From positions 1 to 5,687 of the forward strand of contig JAKSCZ010000639.1 in NCBI GenBank assembly GCA_022360335.1: DNA of 5,687 nucleotides, written 5' to 3'. Position numbers and translations under genes: made by a program. The notes under the pieces were generated by a model. That model was not told where the DNA came from, ran no database searches, and was given only the letters and a program-made list of their open reading frames with translations. Below are positions 1 through 5,673 of this stretch, in pieces; position 1 is the stretch's first letter; each line of letters opens with the position of its first letter. This DNA comes from Pseudomonadota bacterium (GTDB taxonomy: Bacteria; Pseudomonadota; Gammaproteobacteria; Steroidobacterales; Woeseiaceae).

Positions 1-265
1 GAAGAACGTCGCCGGCGAATACGACCGCGAGGAATCGTTCAGCCAGCGCGCGATACGCACCCGCCTCGGCAAGCGTCTCGAACGCTTCGGTACCTACTAC
101 GCCGAGTTTTGCCTCGGCGAACCGGTGCCCCTGAAAACCGTAGTCGAACTGGTCATTGCCGACCTCGACAACGCGCGGCGCGTCGCCAACCAGCCGCTGG
201 CGCGGGACTTCGTCTACGCCACGCTGCGCATGCAGTTCCCCTGCCAGGCCTCCGAGGAAGAATGA
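1..265 (+). CDS. C-terminal 87 residues of an unrecognised protein (5' end outside the window)
   Basis: This frame is open from the left edge and ends with TGA at 263-265. The visible 87 residues look soluble and helical, with no membrane segment. An Arg/Lys/Glu-rich stretch (about residues 8-29, including RTRLGKRLERFG) is followed by an aromatic patch, TYYAEFCLGEP (31-41). A probable helix LKTVVELVIADLDNARRVANQ (44-64) follows, then a tail with MQFPCQ and a closing EEE. I do not recognise the family. It is not an Mrp subunit, since all of those are membrane proteins with known motifs. Its stop codon overlaps the mrpE start by four bases (ATGA, 262-265), so it is probably co-transcribed and translationally coupled with the antiporter operon. 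That suggests, but does not show, a linked role such as regulation or ion sensing. Reading frame and GC third-position bias support a real gene. Confidence 0.75.
   Translation, partial: KNVAGEYDREESFSQRAIRTRLGKRLERFGTYYAEFCLGEPVPLKTVVELVIADLDNARRVANQPLARDFVYATLRMQFPCQASEEE
254..257 (+). promoter_or_regulatory. Ribosome binding site for mrpE
   Basis: GAGG sits four bases before the ATG at 262, inside the last codons of the upstream gene. It favours the ATG at 262 over two alternatives. One is an in-frame TTG at 109, which would need a long Arg/Pro-rich leader overlapping the upstream gene. The other is the in-frame ATG at 325, which has no purine-rich site before it. Confidence 0.5.
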
Positions 266-783
266 AAACCTCACCGAACCAAAGACCGGCGCCGGCCGGC
301 GCCGGGCACTCCCGCGCGCACCTGATGTTCATCGCGCTGCTGATCGCAGCGTGGGTGCTGTGGTCGGGAATGTTCAAGCCCTTGTTGCTGGGCCTGGGCG
401 CTTTTTCCTGCGCCGTCGCCGGTTACATCGCGGTGCGCATGGGTTACTTCGACACCCGCGTGTTCGCCCTGCGATTCAACCTCCGTTTGTTGCGCTTCTG
501 GGCATGGCTGCTGAAAGAGATCGTCAAGTCCAGCCTGGAAGTTGCGCGCGTGGTGCTTGCTCGCGAGCTGCGGCTGTCGACGCGGGTCGTCGAGGTCGAC
601 ACGGGGCGGCTGTCGCCGGTCGACCAGGTCGTCCTCGGTAACTCGATCACGCTGGCGCCGGGCACGCTGACCCTGGCTGCATCGGACGGCCGACTGCTCG
701 TCCATGCGCTCACGGCCGACGGCGCCAGGGCGATCGAAGACGGCGAAATGCTGCGGCGAGTCGCCGCCGTTCACGAGGACTGA
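262..783 (+). CDS. mrpE: Mrp antiporter subunit E (MnhE/MbhA family)
   Basis: The 173-residue protein is a small membrane subunit of the Mrp-type cation/proton antiporter. Residues about 22-59 form two closely spaced membrane helices (FIALLIAAWVLWSG and LLLGLGAFSCAVAGYIAV). A helical region (about 72-100) with LLRFWAWLLKEIVKSSLEVARVVL and a cytoplasmic domain follow. The diagnostic MrpE motif LGNSITLAPGT is at 125-135, followed by the usual strand region LTLAASDGRLLVHAL. The length is slightly above the roughly 160 residues usual for the family because of a polar, Pro/Ala/Gly-rich N-terminal tail (residues 1-20). The start at 262 is chosen from the GAGG at 254-257 and the ATGA overlap with the upstream stop. 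An ATG at codon 22 (325) would remove the tail but lacks a binding site. MrpE is not a transport subunit itself; in this family it is thought to aid assembly and activity of the complex. mrpF starts two bases after the stop. Confidence 0.95.
   Translation: MKTSPNQRPAPAGAGHSRAHLMFIALLIAAWVLWSGMFKPLLLGLGAFSCAVAGYIAVRMGYFDTRVFALRFNLRLLRFWAWLLKEIVKSSLEVARVVLARELRLSTRVVEVDTGRLSPVDQVVLGNSITLAPGTLTLAASDGRLLVHALTADGARAIEDGEMLRRVAAVHED
286..305 (+). repeat. Perfect 20-bp GC-only palindrome inside the start of mrpE
   Basis: The 20 bases are all G or C and equal their own reverse complement. They consist of two head-to-tail copies of the 10-bp palindrome CCGGCGCCGG. They lie in mrpE codons 9-15 and encode PAPAGAG. 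In the mRNA they could fold as an 8-bp all-GC stem with a GGCC loop, beginning 24 bases after the start codon. No U-run follows, so it is not a typical intrinsic terminator. The palindrome is directly seen; any effect on translation or mRNA stability is inference. Confidence 0.6.
775..779 (+). promoter_or_regulatory. Ribosome binding site for mrpF
   Basis: GAGGA lies six bases before the GTG at 786 and overlaps the last codons of mrpE. It supports the unusual GTG start at the only junction visible here where neighbouring genes do not overlap. Confidence 0.55.
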
Positions 784-785
784 GC

Positions 786-1070
786 GTGTATTACGTCGTC
801 ACGTTAGCCACACTGGTCACAATGGCTCTCGCTCTGGCAAGGGCGGTCATGGGTCCCACGGTTTACGACCGCGTGCTGGCCGTCAATATGTTCGGCACCA
901 AGACCGTACTGCTCGTGTCGGTCATCGCCTTCCTGTTCGGCCGGCCGGATTTCATCGACCTCGCACTCGCTTACGCGCTGATCAACTTCATCGGCGTCTT
1001 TGCCGTGCTGGAATTCTTCCGCACACGCGCCGTTCGCCGCGAAGCGGACGAAGGAGCCGGACGGAGATGA
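786..1070 (+). CDS. mrpF: Mrp antiporter subunit F (MnhF/MbhB family)
   Basis: This 94-residue hydrophobic protein has three membrane helices at about 3-21, 33-52 and 57-80, the normal architecture and length for MrpF. Family hallmarks are the GPTVYDRVLAVN segment (23-34), with the conserved Asp28 in the DRV motif, and the third helix DLALAYALINFIGVFAVLEFF. The tail is short and charged (RREADEGAGRR). The start is GTG at 786, two bases after the mrpE stop, with GAGGA at 775-779. The stop TGA (1068-1070) overlaps the ATG of mrpG. MrpF is a small core subunit packed with MrpE and MrpG in the Mrp complex and is needed for activity of the family's antiporters. The assignment is secure; the transported ion (Na+, K+ or Li+) cannot be read from this subunit. 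Confidence 0.95.
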   Translation: MYYVVTLATLVTMALALARAVMGPTVYDRVLAVNMFGTKTVLLVSVIAFLFGRPDFIDLALAYALINFIGVFAVLEFFRTRAVRREADEGAGRR

Positions 1071-1396
1071 ACGCCGTACTCGACGTTGCGAGCTGGGTAC
1101 TGCTGACGCTGGGCGGCATCAGCGTGCTCATCGGCGGCATCGGCGCCCTGCGCCTGCCGGACCTCTTCACACGCATGCACGCCGCCAGCATCACCGACAG
1201 TATCGGCGCGATCCTGGTACTGACGGGCATCATGCTGCAGGCCGGACTCTCGCTCGCCACGATCAAGCTGGCCGCCATCCTTTTGTTCCTCCTGCTGACC
1301 AGCCCCACCGCGTCCAATGCGCTGGCGGCAGCCGCCATGCTGGCCGGCAACAAGCCGGGCATCGACACGACCGGCGGCAAGGACGACGCGCAGTGA
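1067..1396 (+). CDS. mrpG: Mrp antiporter subunit G (MnhG/MbhC family)
   Basis: This 109-residue membrane protein has three helices at about 9-28, 43-60 and 64-80, as expected for MrpG. The family signature GGIGALRLPDLFTRMHAAS (23-41) includes Pro31-Asp32 and Arg36-Met37-His38, followed by TDSIGAIL. A second signature after helix 3 reads LTSPTASNALAAAAM (77-91). Many MrpG proteins have His and Arg where this one has Asn84 and an Ala, a mild departure. The start ATG at 1067 overlaps the mrpF stop by four bases, with AAGGAG at 1051-1056 ten bases upstream. The same frame is open further upstream inside mrpF and mrpE, but that part is Arg/Gly-rich and unlike any MrpG, so it was excluded. The stop overlaps the GTG of the next gene. 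It is a small structural subunit of the antiporter complex. Confidence 0.95.
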   Translation: MNAVLDVASWVLLTLGGISVLIGGIGALRLPDLFTRMHAASITDSIGAILVLTGIMLQAGLSLATIKLAAILLFLLLTSPTASNALAAAAMLAGNKPGIDTTGGKDDAQ

Positions 1397-2376
1397 CCGT
1401 CGTCTTCGGCATCTTCCTGCTCACCCTGCTGCTGATCACGGCCGTGGCCATCGTGCGCACGAAGAACCTCTTCGTAGCCGTCATGCTGATGGGCATTGCA
1501 AGCCTGCTGATTGCGGCCAACTTCTTCCTGCTGGACGCGGCCGACGTCGCGCTTACCGAGGCGGCCGTCGGTGCGGGTATCTCGACGGTGTTGTTCCTCG
1601 GTACGCTCGCGCTCACCACCGAGCGCGAGCGGGCGCCGACCTCGCGCAAGATACTGTCGTTCGCCGTCGTGTCGGCCGCGGCGCTGGTCGTCATCTACGC
1701 CACCTTCGACAAGCCGCGCTTCGGCTCGCCCGACGCGCCCACGCAAACCCACGTCGCACCCTGGTACCTCGACAAGACGCGCGAGTTCATCGACATCCCG
1801 AACGTCGTGACGGCCGTACTCGGCAGTTTCCGCGGCTATGACACGCTCGGCGAGGTGTTCGTCGTGTTCGCCGCGGGCATCGGCGTGTTGTTCCTGCTGG
1901 CCGGTGCACCCGGCGGCGGGAAGCGGCCCGCCCCGCCCGGTTCCGACGTCGGCCTGAGCCGGCACCTCATTCCCCGGGTCGTCGGCCGCCTGCTGATTCC
2001 GTTCATCCTGCTTTTCGGTCTGTACGTGCAGTTTCACGGCGAGTACGGGCCCGGCGGCGGCTTCCAGGCGGGCGCCATCGTCGCGGCGGCCATCGTCCTG
2101 TATGCATTGCTCGAGGGAGAAGAGAAGGCTCTGCAGGTGATTCCGCGACGAGTGTTGCTCGGGCTGTCGGCGGGCGGCGCCATTCTCTACGGCGGCGTGG
2201 GCGTCGCGGGCATGCTGCTGGGCGGCAACTTCCTCGACTACTCCGTGCTGGCCGACGATCCCGTCAAGGGGCAGCAGACCGGCATCCTGCTGATCGAGGC
2301 CGGCGTCGGCCTGACCGTTACCGGGGTCCTGCTGAGCATCTTTCACGCATTCGCGGCGCGGGGCCGCCAGGCATGA
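1393..2376 (+). CDS. mrpB: Fused MrpA C-terminal modules (MbhD/DUF4040 + MbhE) and MrpB (MnhB)
   Basis: The 327-residue membrane protein has three modules in order. (1) MbhD/DUF4040, about residues 3-77, has three helices and the typical KNLFVAVMLMGIASLL and DVALTEAAVGAGISTVLFL segments. (2) An MbhE-like part, about 86-171, has two helices and the signature NVVTAVLGSFRGYDTLGE (137-154) seen in the C-terminus of long MrpA proteins. (3) After a Gly/Pro linker (172-184), an MnhB domain, about 190-321, has four helices and the core motif QFHGEYGPGGGFQAG (213-227). In classical operons modules 1 and 2 end MrpA and module 3 is the next gene, mrpB; in archaeal Mbh they are three genes. The start is GTG at 1393, overlapping the mrpG stop by four bases, with AAGGA at 1379-1383. 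Codons upstream in this frame overlap mrpG and were excluded. The protein should link antiporter modules within the complex. Confidence 0.92.
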   Translation: MTVVFGIFLLTLLLITAVAIVRTKNLFVAVMLMGIASLLIAANFFLLDAADVALTEAAVGAGISTVLFLGTLALTTERERAPTSRKILSFAVVSAAALVVIYATFDKPRFGSPDAPTQTHVAPWYLDKTREFIDIPNVVTAVLGSFRGYDTLGEVFVVFAAGIGVLFLLAGAPGGGKRPAPPGSDVGLSRHLIPRVVGRLLIPFILLFGLYVQFHGEYGPGGGFQAGAIVAAAIVLYALLEGEEKALQVIPRRVLLGLSAGGAILYGGVGVAGMLLGGNFLDYSVLADDPVKGQQTGILLIEAGVGLTVTGVLLSIFHAFAARGRQA

Positions 2377-2723
2377 ACATTCTCGGCATATACTACTACT
2401 GGGTATTCGCGATCCTGCTGATGATCGGCTTCTACGTGGTCATCGCGAAGCTCAACCTGATCAAGAAACTGATCGGGCTGTCGTTGTTCCAGGCCGCCGT
2501 GTTCCTGCTCTACATCACAATGGGCAACGTGGAAGGCGCCAGCGCCCCGATTTACGGCTTCGGCGCCGAGACCTTCTCCAACCCGTTGCCGCAGGTCCTG
2601 ATACTGACCGCGATCGTCGTCGGCATTTCGACGACGGCGCTCGGTCTCGGCATCGTCGTACGCATCAAGGAGGAATACGACTCGGTCGAGGAGCATGAGA
2701 TCCAGGAGATGGACCGCCGGTGA
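2373..2723 (+). CDS. mrpC: Mrp antiporter subunit C (MnhC/MbhG, NuoK-like)
   Basis: This 116-residue protein belongs to the NuoK/MrpC/MbhG family. Three membrane helices lie at about 5-26, 32-50 and 72-97. The family features are NLIKKLIGLSLFQAAVFLLYI (28-48) and the loop-helix motif NPLPQVLILTAIVVGIS (70-86). The position before PLPQ is often Asp in this family and is Asn70 here. A charged, acidic C-terminal tail (EEYDSVEEHEIQEMDRR) ends the protein. The start ATG at 2373 overlaps the preceding stop by four bases. Only a weak AGG precedes it, so translation probably depends on coupling. The stop overlaps the GTG of mrpD. MrpC normally sits between antiporter-like subunits and contributes to the lateral proton or ion path, like NuoK in complex I. 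Confidence 0.95.
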   Translation: MNILGIYYYWVFAILLMIGFYVVIAKLNLIKKLIGLSLFQAAVFLLYITMGNVEGASAPIYGFGAETFSNPLPQVLILTAIVVGISTTALGLGIVVRIKEEYDSVEEHEIQEMDRR

Positions 2724-4207
2724 ACGCACTGACCGCTCACTTGCCGGCACTGCAGGTCATCGTGCCGATGCTGATGGCGCCTTTCGTCGTGCTGCTGCGC
2801 GCACGCAATTTGCCGTGGGTTGCGGCGACGGCCACGAGCCTGCTGGCGTTCTCGATCGCGGTCCGGCTGACGATGATCGTGACAGACGGCAAGCCGGTGT
2901 CCTACCGCATGGGATCCTGGGCCCCGCCCTACGGTATCGAGCTGCAGGTCGATGCGCTCAGCGCGCTCGTCTTGCTCGTCGTCACCGGCGCCTCCAGCCT
3001 GGCGCTGATCGGCGGCCGTGAAAGCCTGGCGAAGGTCATCTCGGCCGACCGCGAGCCGTATTTCTTCGCAGCCTGGCTGCTCGCACTCGCGGGCATGGCG
3101 GGCATCGTCGTCTCCGCCGATGCATTCAATATCTTCGTCTTCATGGAGATCTCGTCGCTCGCGAGCTACGTGCTCGTCGCGGGCGGACCGGACCGCAGGG
3201 CGCTTCCCGCGACGTTCAAGTACCTGATCATGGGCACGATCGGCGCCACGTTCTACCTGATCGGCGTCGGGCTGATCTACATGATGACGGGTACGCTGAA
3301 CCTCGCCGATATGGAACTGCGCGTGCACGAGGTCGCGGACCAGAAACCGATTCTTGCAGCCGCCGGCTTCATTACGGTCGGCCTGGCCCTGAAAGCCGCA
3401 ATCTTCCCGCTGCACGTGTGGTTGCCCAACGCCTACACCTACGCGCCGCACGTCGTGACCGCGTTCCTCGCCGCCTGCGCTACCAAAGTAGCGCTCTACG
3501 TACTGCTGCGTTTCGATTTTTTCGTCTTCCAGCAAAACCTCATCGGACACGAGTTCCAGTTCGCGGCGTACCTGATGCCGCTGGCGATTCTCGGCATCCT
3601 CATCGGCTCGGCCGTGGCCATGTTCGAGCGTAACATCAAGCGAATGCTCGCGTTCTCGTCCGTGGCGCAGATCGGCTACATGATGCTCGGCGCCAGCTTC
3701 GTCACGGCGACCGGCCTGACGGCGGCCACGCTGCACATGTTCAACCACGCGCTGGCCAAGGGCGGGCTGTTTCTCGCCATCGCCGCGATTGCGATCGTCA
3801 CCGCGGGTTGCCGCCTCAGCGACATCGCCGGCCTGGCGCGCCGCATGCCCTGGACCTTCGCCGCGCTGGTCGTGGCCGGCCTGAGCCTGATCGGCGTCCC
3901 CGGCACGGCCGGCTTCGTCAGCAAGTGGTACCTGATCGACGCGGCGCTCGAGCTCGAGACAGGAGGCGCGGCGCTGGTCGCGCTCATCCTGGTCAGTTCG
4001 CTGATGGCGGTGGTTTACGTCTGGCGTATCGTCGAGGCCGCCTGCTTCGGCGAGCCCGCCGAACGACGAGCCGCGTCCGTGCCGCCGGCGCTCGCGATCG
4101 TCCTGTGGGCCGCAGCGATCGCCAACCTCGGTTTCGGCATCGCGCCCGGATTGCCGCTGAGCTTGTCGGCCACGGCCGCCGACATCCTGCTGGGACACGT
4201 GCAATGA
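2720..4207 (+). CDS. mrpD: Mrp antiporter subunit D (MnhD/MbhH; NuoL/M/N superfamily)
   Basis: This 495-residue polytopic membrane protein is of normal MrpD length and is an antiporter-like ion-translocating subunit. The superfamily (proton_antipo_M) core covers about residues 130-420. Ionisable residues expected along the ion path are visible: Glu143 in FMEISSLASY, Lys225 in GLALKAAIFPLHVWLPNAY, Lys256 in ACATKVALY, Lys308 in NIKRMLAFSSVAQIGYM, His339/His343 and Lys347 in TLHMFNHALAKGGLF, and Lys402 in GTAGFVSKWYL. The pattern is that of MrpD rather than long MrpA. The start GTG at 2720 overlaps the mrpC stop by four bases, with AGGAG at 2704-2708, eleven bases away, which is rather distant and suggests coupling. 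The stop overlaps the ATG of the next antiporter gene. Nothing looks truncated or missing. Residue roles come from homology with studied Mrp and complex I proteins. Confidence 0.95.
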   Translation: MNALTAHLPALQVIVPMLMAPFVVLLRARNLPWVAATATSLLAFSIAVRLTMIVTDGKPVSYRMGSWAPPYGIELQVDALSALVLLVVTGASSLALIGGRESLAKVISADREPYFFAAWLLALAGMAGIVVSADAFNIFVFMEISSLASYVLVAGGPDRRALPATFKYLIMGTIGATFYLIGVGLIYMMTGTLNLADMELRVHEVADQKPILAAAGFITVGLALKAAIFPLHVWLPNAYTYAPHVVTAFLAACATKVALYVLLRFDFFVFQQNLIGHEFQFAAYLMPLAILGILIGSAVAMFERNIKRMLAFSSVAQIGYMMLGASFVTATGLTAATLHMFNHALAKGGLFLAIAAIAIVTAGCRLSDIAGLARRMPWTFAALVVAGLSLIGVPGTAGFVSKWYLIDAALELETGGAALVALILVSSLMAVVYVWRIVEAACFGEPAERRAASVPPALAIVLWAAAIANLGFGIAPGLPLSLSATAADILLGHVQ

Positions 4208-5673
4208 CGGCGCAGGACGCAATCCTGGCCGCGCTGGCGCTGCCGCTCGCCGGCGCGCTCGGCATCGCGCTGGCCGGCCGCGTCAGCGCCAACCTGCGCG
4301 AGACGGTCACGCTGGTCACGGCGGGCGGCCTCGCGTTCGCGGTGTGGCAGATCGTGCCGGAGGTCATGGCCGGGGGACGCCCGGGCGTGACGCTGGCCGA
4401 AGTGCTGCCGGGAATCCGTATTGCCTTCACGGTGGAACCCCTGGGCATGCTGTTCGCCGCCCTCGCGTCCGGTCTCTGGATCGTCAACTCGGTGTATTCC
4501 ATCGGCTACATGCGCGGCAACGCCGAGCAGAACCAGACGCGCTTCTACGTGCTGTTCGCGGTGTCGCTCGCAGCGACGATCGGCATCGCTTTTGCCGGCA
4601 ACCTGTTCACGTTGTTCCTGTGCTACGAAGCGCTCACGCTCGCCACCTACCCGCTCGTCGCACACAAGGGCGACGAGAAAACCGTACGCTCGGCGCGCGT
4701 CTACCTCGGCCTGCTGCTCGCAACGTCGATCGGGCTGTTCCTGCCGGCCGTCATCTGGACCTATTCCGTTGCGGGCACCGGCGACTTCACGCCGGACGGT
4801 ATCCTCGCCGGCAAGCTCGAGGGACCGGCCGTCGGCTTCCTGCTGGCGCTGTTCGTGTTCGGCATCGGCAAGGCCGCCGTCATGCCCGTGCACCGCTGGC
4901 TGCCGGCCGCGATGGTGGCGCCGACGCCGGTCAGCGCGCTGTTGCACGCGGTGGCGGTCGTCAAGGCCGGCGTCTTCGCGGTGACCAAGGTCATCGTGTA
5001 CGTCTTCGGCGTCGAGAACCTGTTCGGCGCGGCCGGCAGTGAATGGCTGCTGTATGCCGCGGCGTTCACGATCGTCGCGGCCAGCGTGGTGGCGCTGCGG
5101 CAACGGAACCTGAAACGCTTGCTCGCCTACTCGACGGTCGCGCAGCTTTCGTACGTCGTCATGGCGGCCGCGATCCTGAAGCCGCTGGCCGAGATCGGCG
5201 CCGCAATCCACATCGTCGCGCACGCGTTCGGCAAGATCACCCTGTTTTTCGCGGCCGGCGCCATCTACACGGCCGCAAAGAAAACCGAGTTGCGGCAATT
5301 GCGCGGCATCGGCCGGCGTATGCCGATTACGATGACCGCGTTCACGATCGGCGCCATCAGCATGATCGGCGTGCCGCCGACGGCCGGCTTCGTGTCGAAG
5401 TGGTACATACTCGCGGGCGCGTTCCAGGCCGACAATTACGTTGCCATCATGACCATCATTGCCAGCACGGCGCTGAACGCGGCGTACTTCCTGCCCATCG
5501 TCTACATGGCCTGGTTCGAACGCGAGTCCGAGCCGCCGGCCAGGCCGCACGGGGAAGCCCCGTGGCCCGCCGTGCTGGCGCTGGCGCTGACGGCGTTGCT
5601 GACGCTGGCGTTCTTCTTCTTCAACGGACCGGTGCTCGAACTCGAGCGGCAGGTCGTCGCGGGGATGCGCTGA
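4204..5673 (+). CDS. Second antiporter-like subunit (MrpD/MrpA N-terminal/NuoL-type)
   Basis: This 489-residue membrane protein is in the same superfamily as the preceding MrpD but clearly different from it. The core spans about residues 112-420. Key residues are Glu142 in LCYEALTLATYPLV, Lys223 in GIGKAAVMPVHRWLPAAM, Lys254 in TPVSALLHAVAVVKAGVF, Lys304 in NLKRLLAYSTVAQLSYV, His336, His340 and Lys344 in AAIHIVAHAFGKITLFF, and Lys399 in TAGFVSKWY. The APTPVSALLHA stretch (239-249) resembles NuoL and the MrpA N-terminus, whereas Lys254 is more MrpD/NuoM-like. It ends after a last helix (about 454-474) and lacks the long NuoL-type lateral helix and the MrpA C-terminal modules, which are in the fused gene at 1393-2376. 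It may supply the second ion path that MrpA provides in classical complexes. The start ATG at 4204 overlaps the mrpD stop; GGGA at 4192-4195 is a weak site. The frame upstream inside mrpD is Arg-rich and was excluded. Confidence 0.92.
   Translation: MTAQDAILAALALPLAGALGIALAGRVSANLRETVTLVTAGGLAFAVWQIVPEVMAGGRPGVTLAEVLPGIRIAFTVEPLGMLFAALASGLWIVNSVYSIGYMRGNAEQNQTRFYVLFAVSLAATIGIAFAGNLFTLFLCYEALTLATYPLVAHKGDEKTVRSARVYLGLLLATSIGLFLPAVIWTYSVAGTGDFTPDGILAGKLEGPAVGFLLALFVFGIGKAAVMPVHRWLPAAMVAPTPVSALLHAVAVVKAGVFAVTKVIVYVFGVENLFGAAGSEWLLYAAAFTIVAASVVALRQRNLKRLLAYSTVAQLSYVVMAAAILKPLAEIGAAIHIVAHAFGKITLFFAAGAIYTAAKKTELRQLRGIGRRMPITMTAFTIGAISMIGVPPTAGFVSKWYILAGAFQADNYVAIMTIIASTALNAAYFLPIVYMAWFERESEPPARPHGEAPWPAVLALALTALLTLAFFFFNGPVLELERQVVAGMR

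Noticed and set aside
109..261. Longer mrpE starting at an in-frame TTG at 109
   Set aside because: The extra 51 residues are Arg/Pro/Ala-rich, unlike MrpE, and lie wholly within the upstream gene. The ATG at 262 has GAGG before it and the same ATGA junction used elsewhere in the operon.
1..265. Possible match of the upstream protein tail to the C-terminal domain of MscS-type channels
   Set aside because: The likeness is limited to a helix followed by an FP-containing end. The rest does not fit the MscS pattern, so no name was given.
988..2346. Long open frame on the minus strand across mrpF, mrpG and the fused mrpB gene
   Set aside because: The product is almost only Arg, Asp, Glu, Gln, His and Gly with no fold-like pattern, as expected for the complement of GC-rich membrane-protein codons. 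The plus strand here encodes recognisable Mrp subunits.
3947..3958. 12-bp palindrome CTCGAGCTCGAG
   Set aside because: It is simply the codons for Leu-Glu-Leu-Glu inside mrpD. It is short, with no placement suggesting a regulatory role.
3808..4203. N-terminal extension of the second antiporter subunit into mrpD
   Set aside because: The extension is Arg-rich and out of frame with strongly conserved MrpD codons. The ATG at 4204 begins a typical hydrophobic N-terminus.
2552..4222. 556-codon open frame on the minus strand opposite mrpC and mrpD
   Set aside because: It has the same low-complexity charged composition; the plus-strand frames carry clear MrpC and MrpD motifs with conserved functional residues.
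4015..5550. 511-codon open frame on the minus strand opposite the second antiporter gene
   Set aside because: It is a charged, repetitive shadow of the coding strand with no recognisable domain or credible start context.
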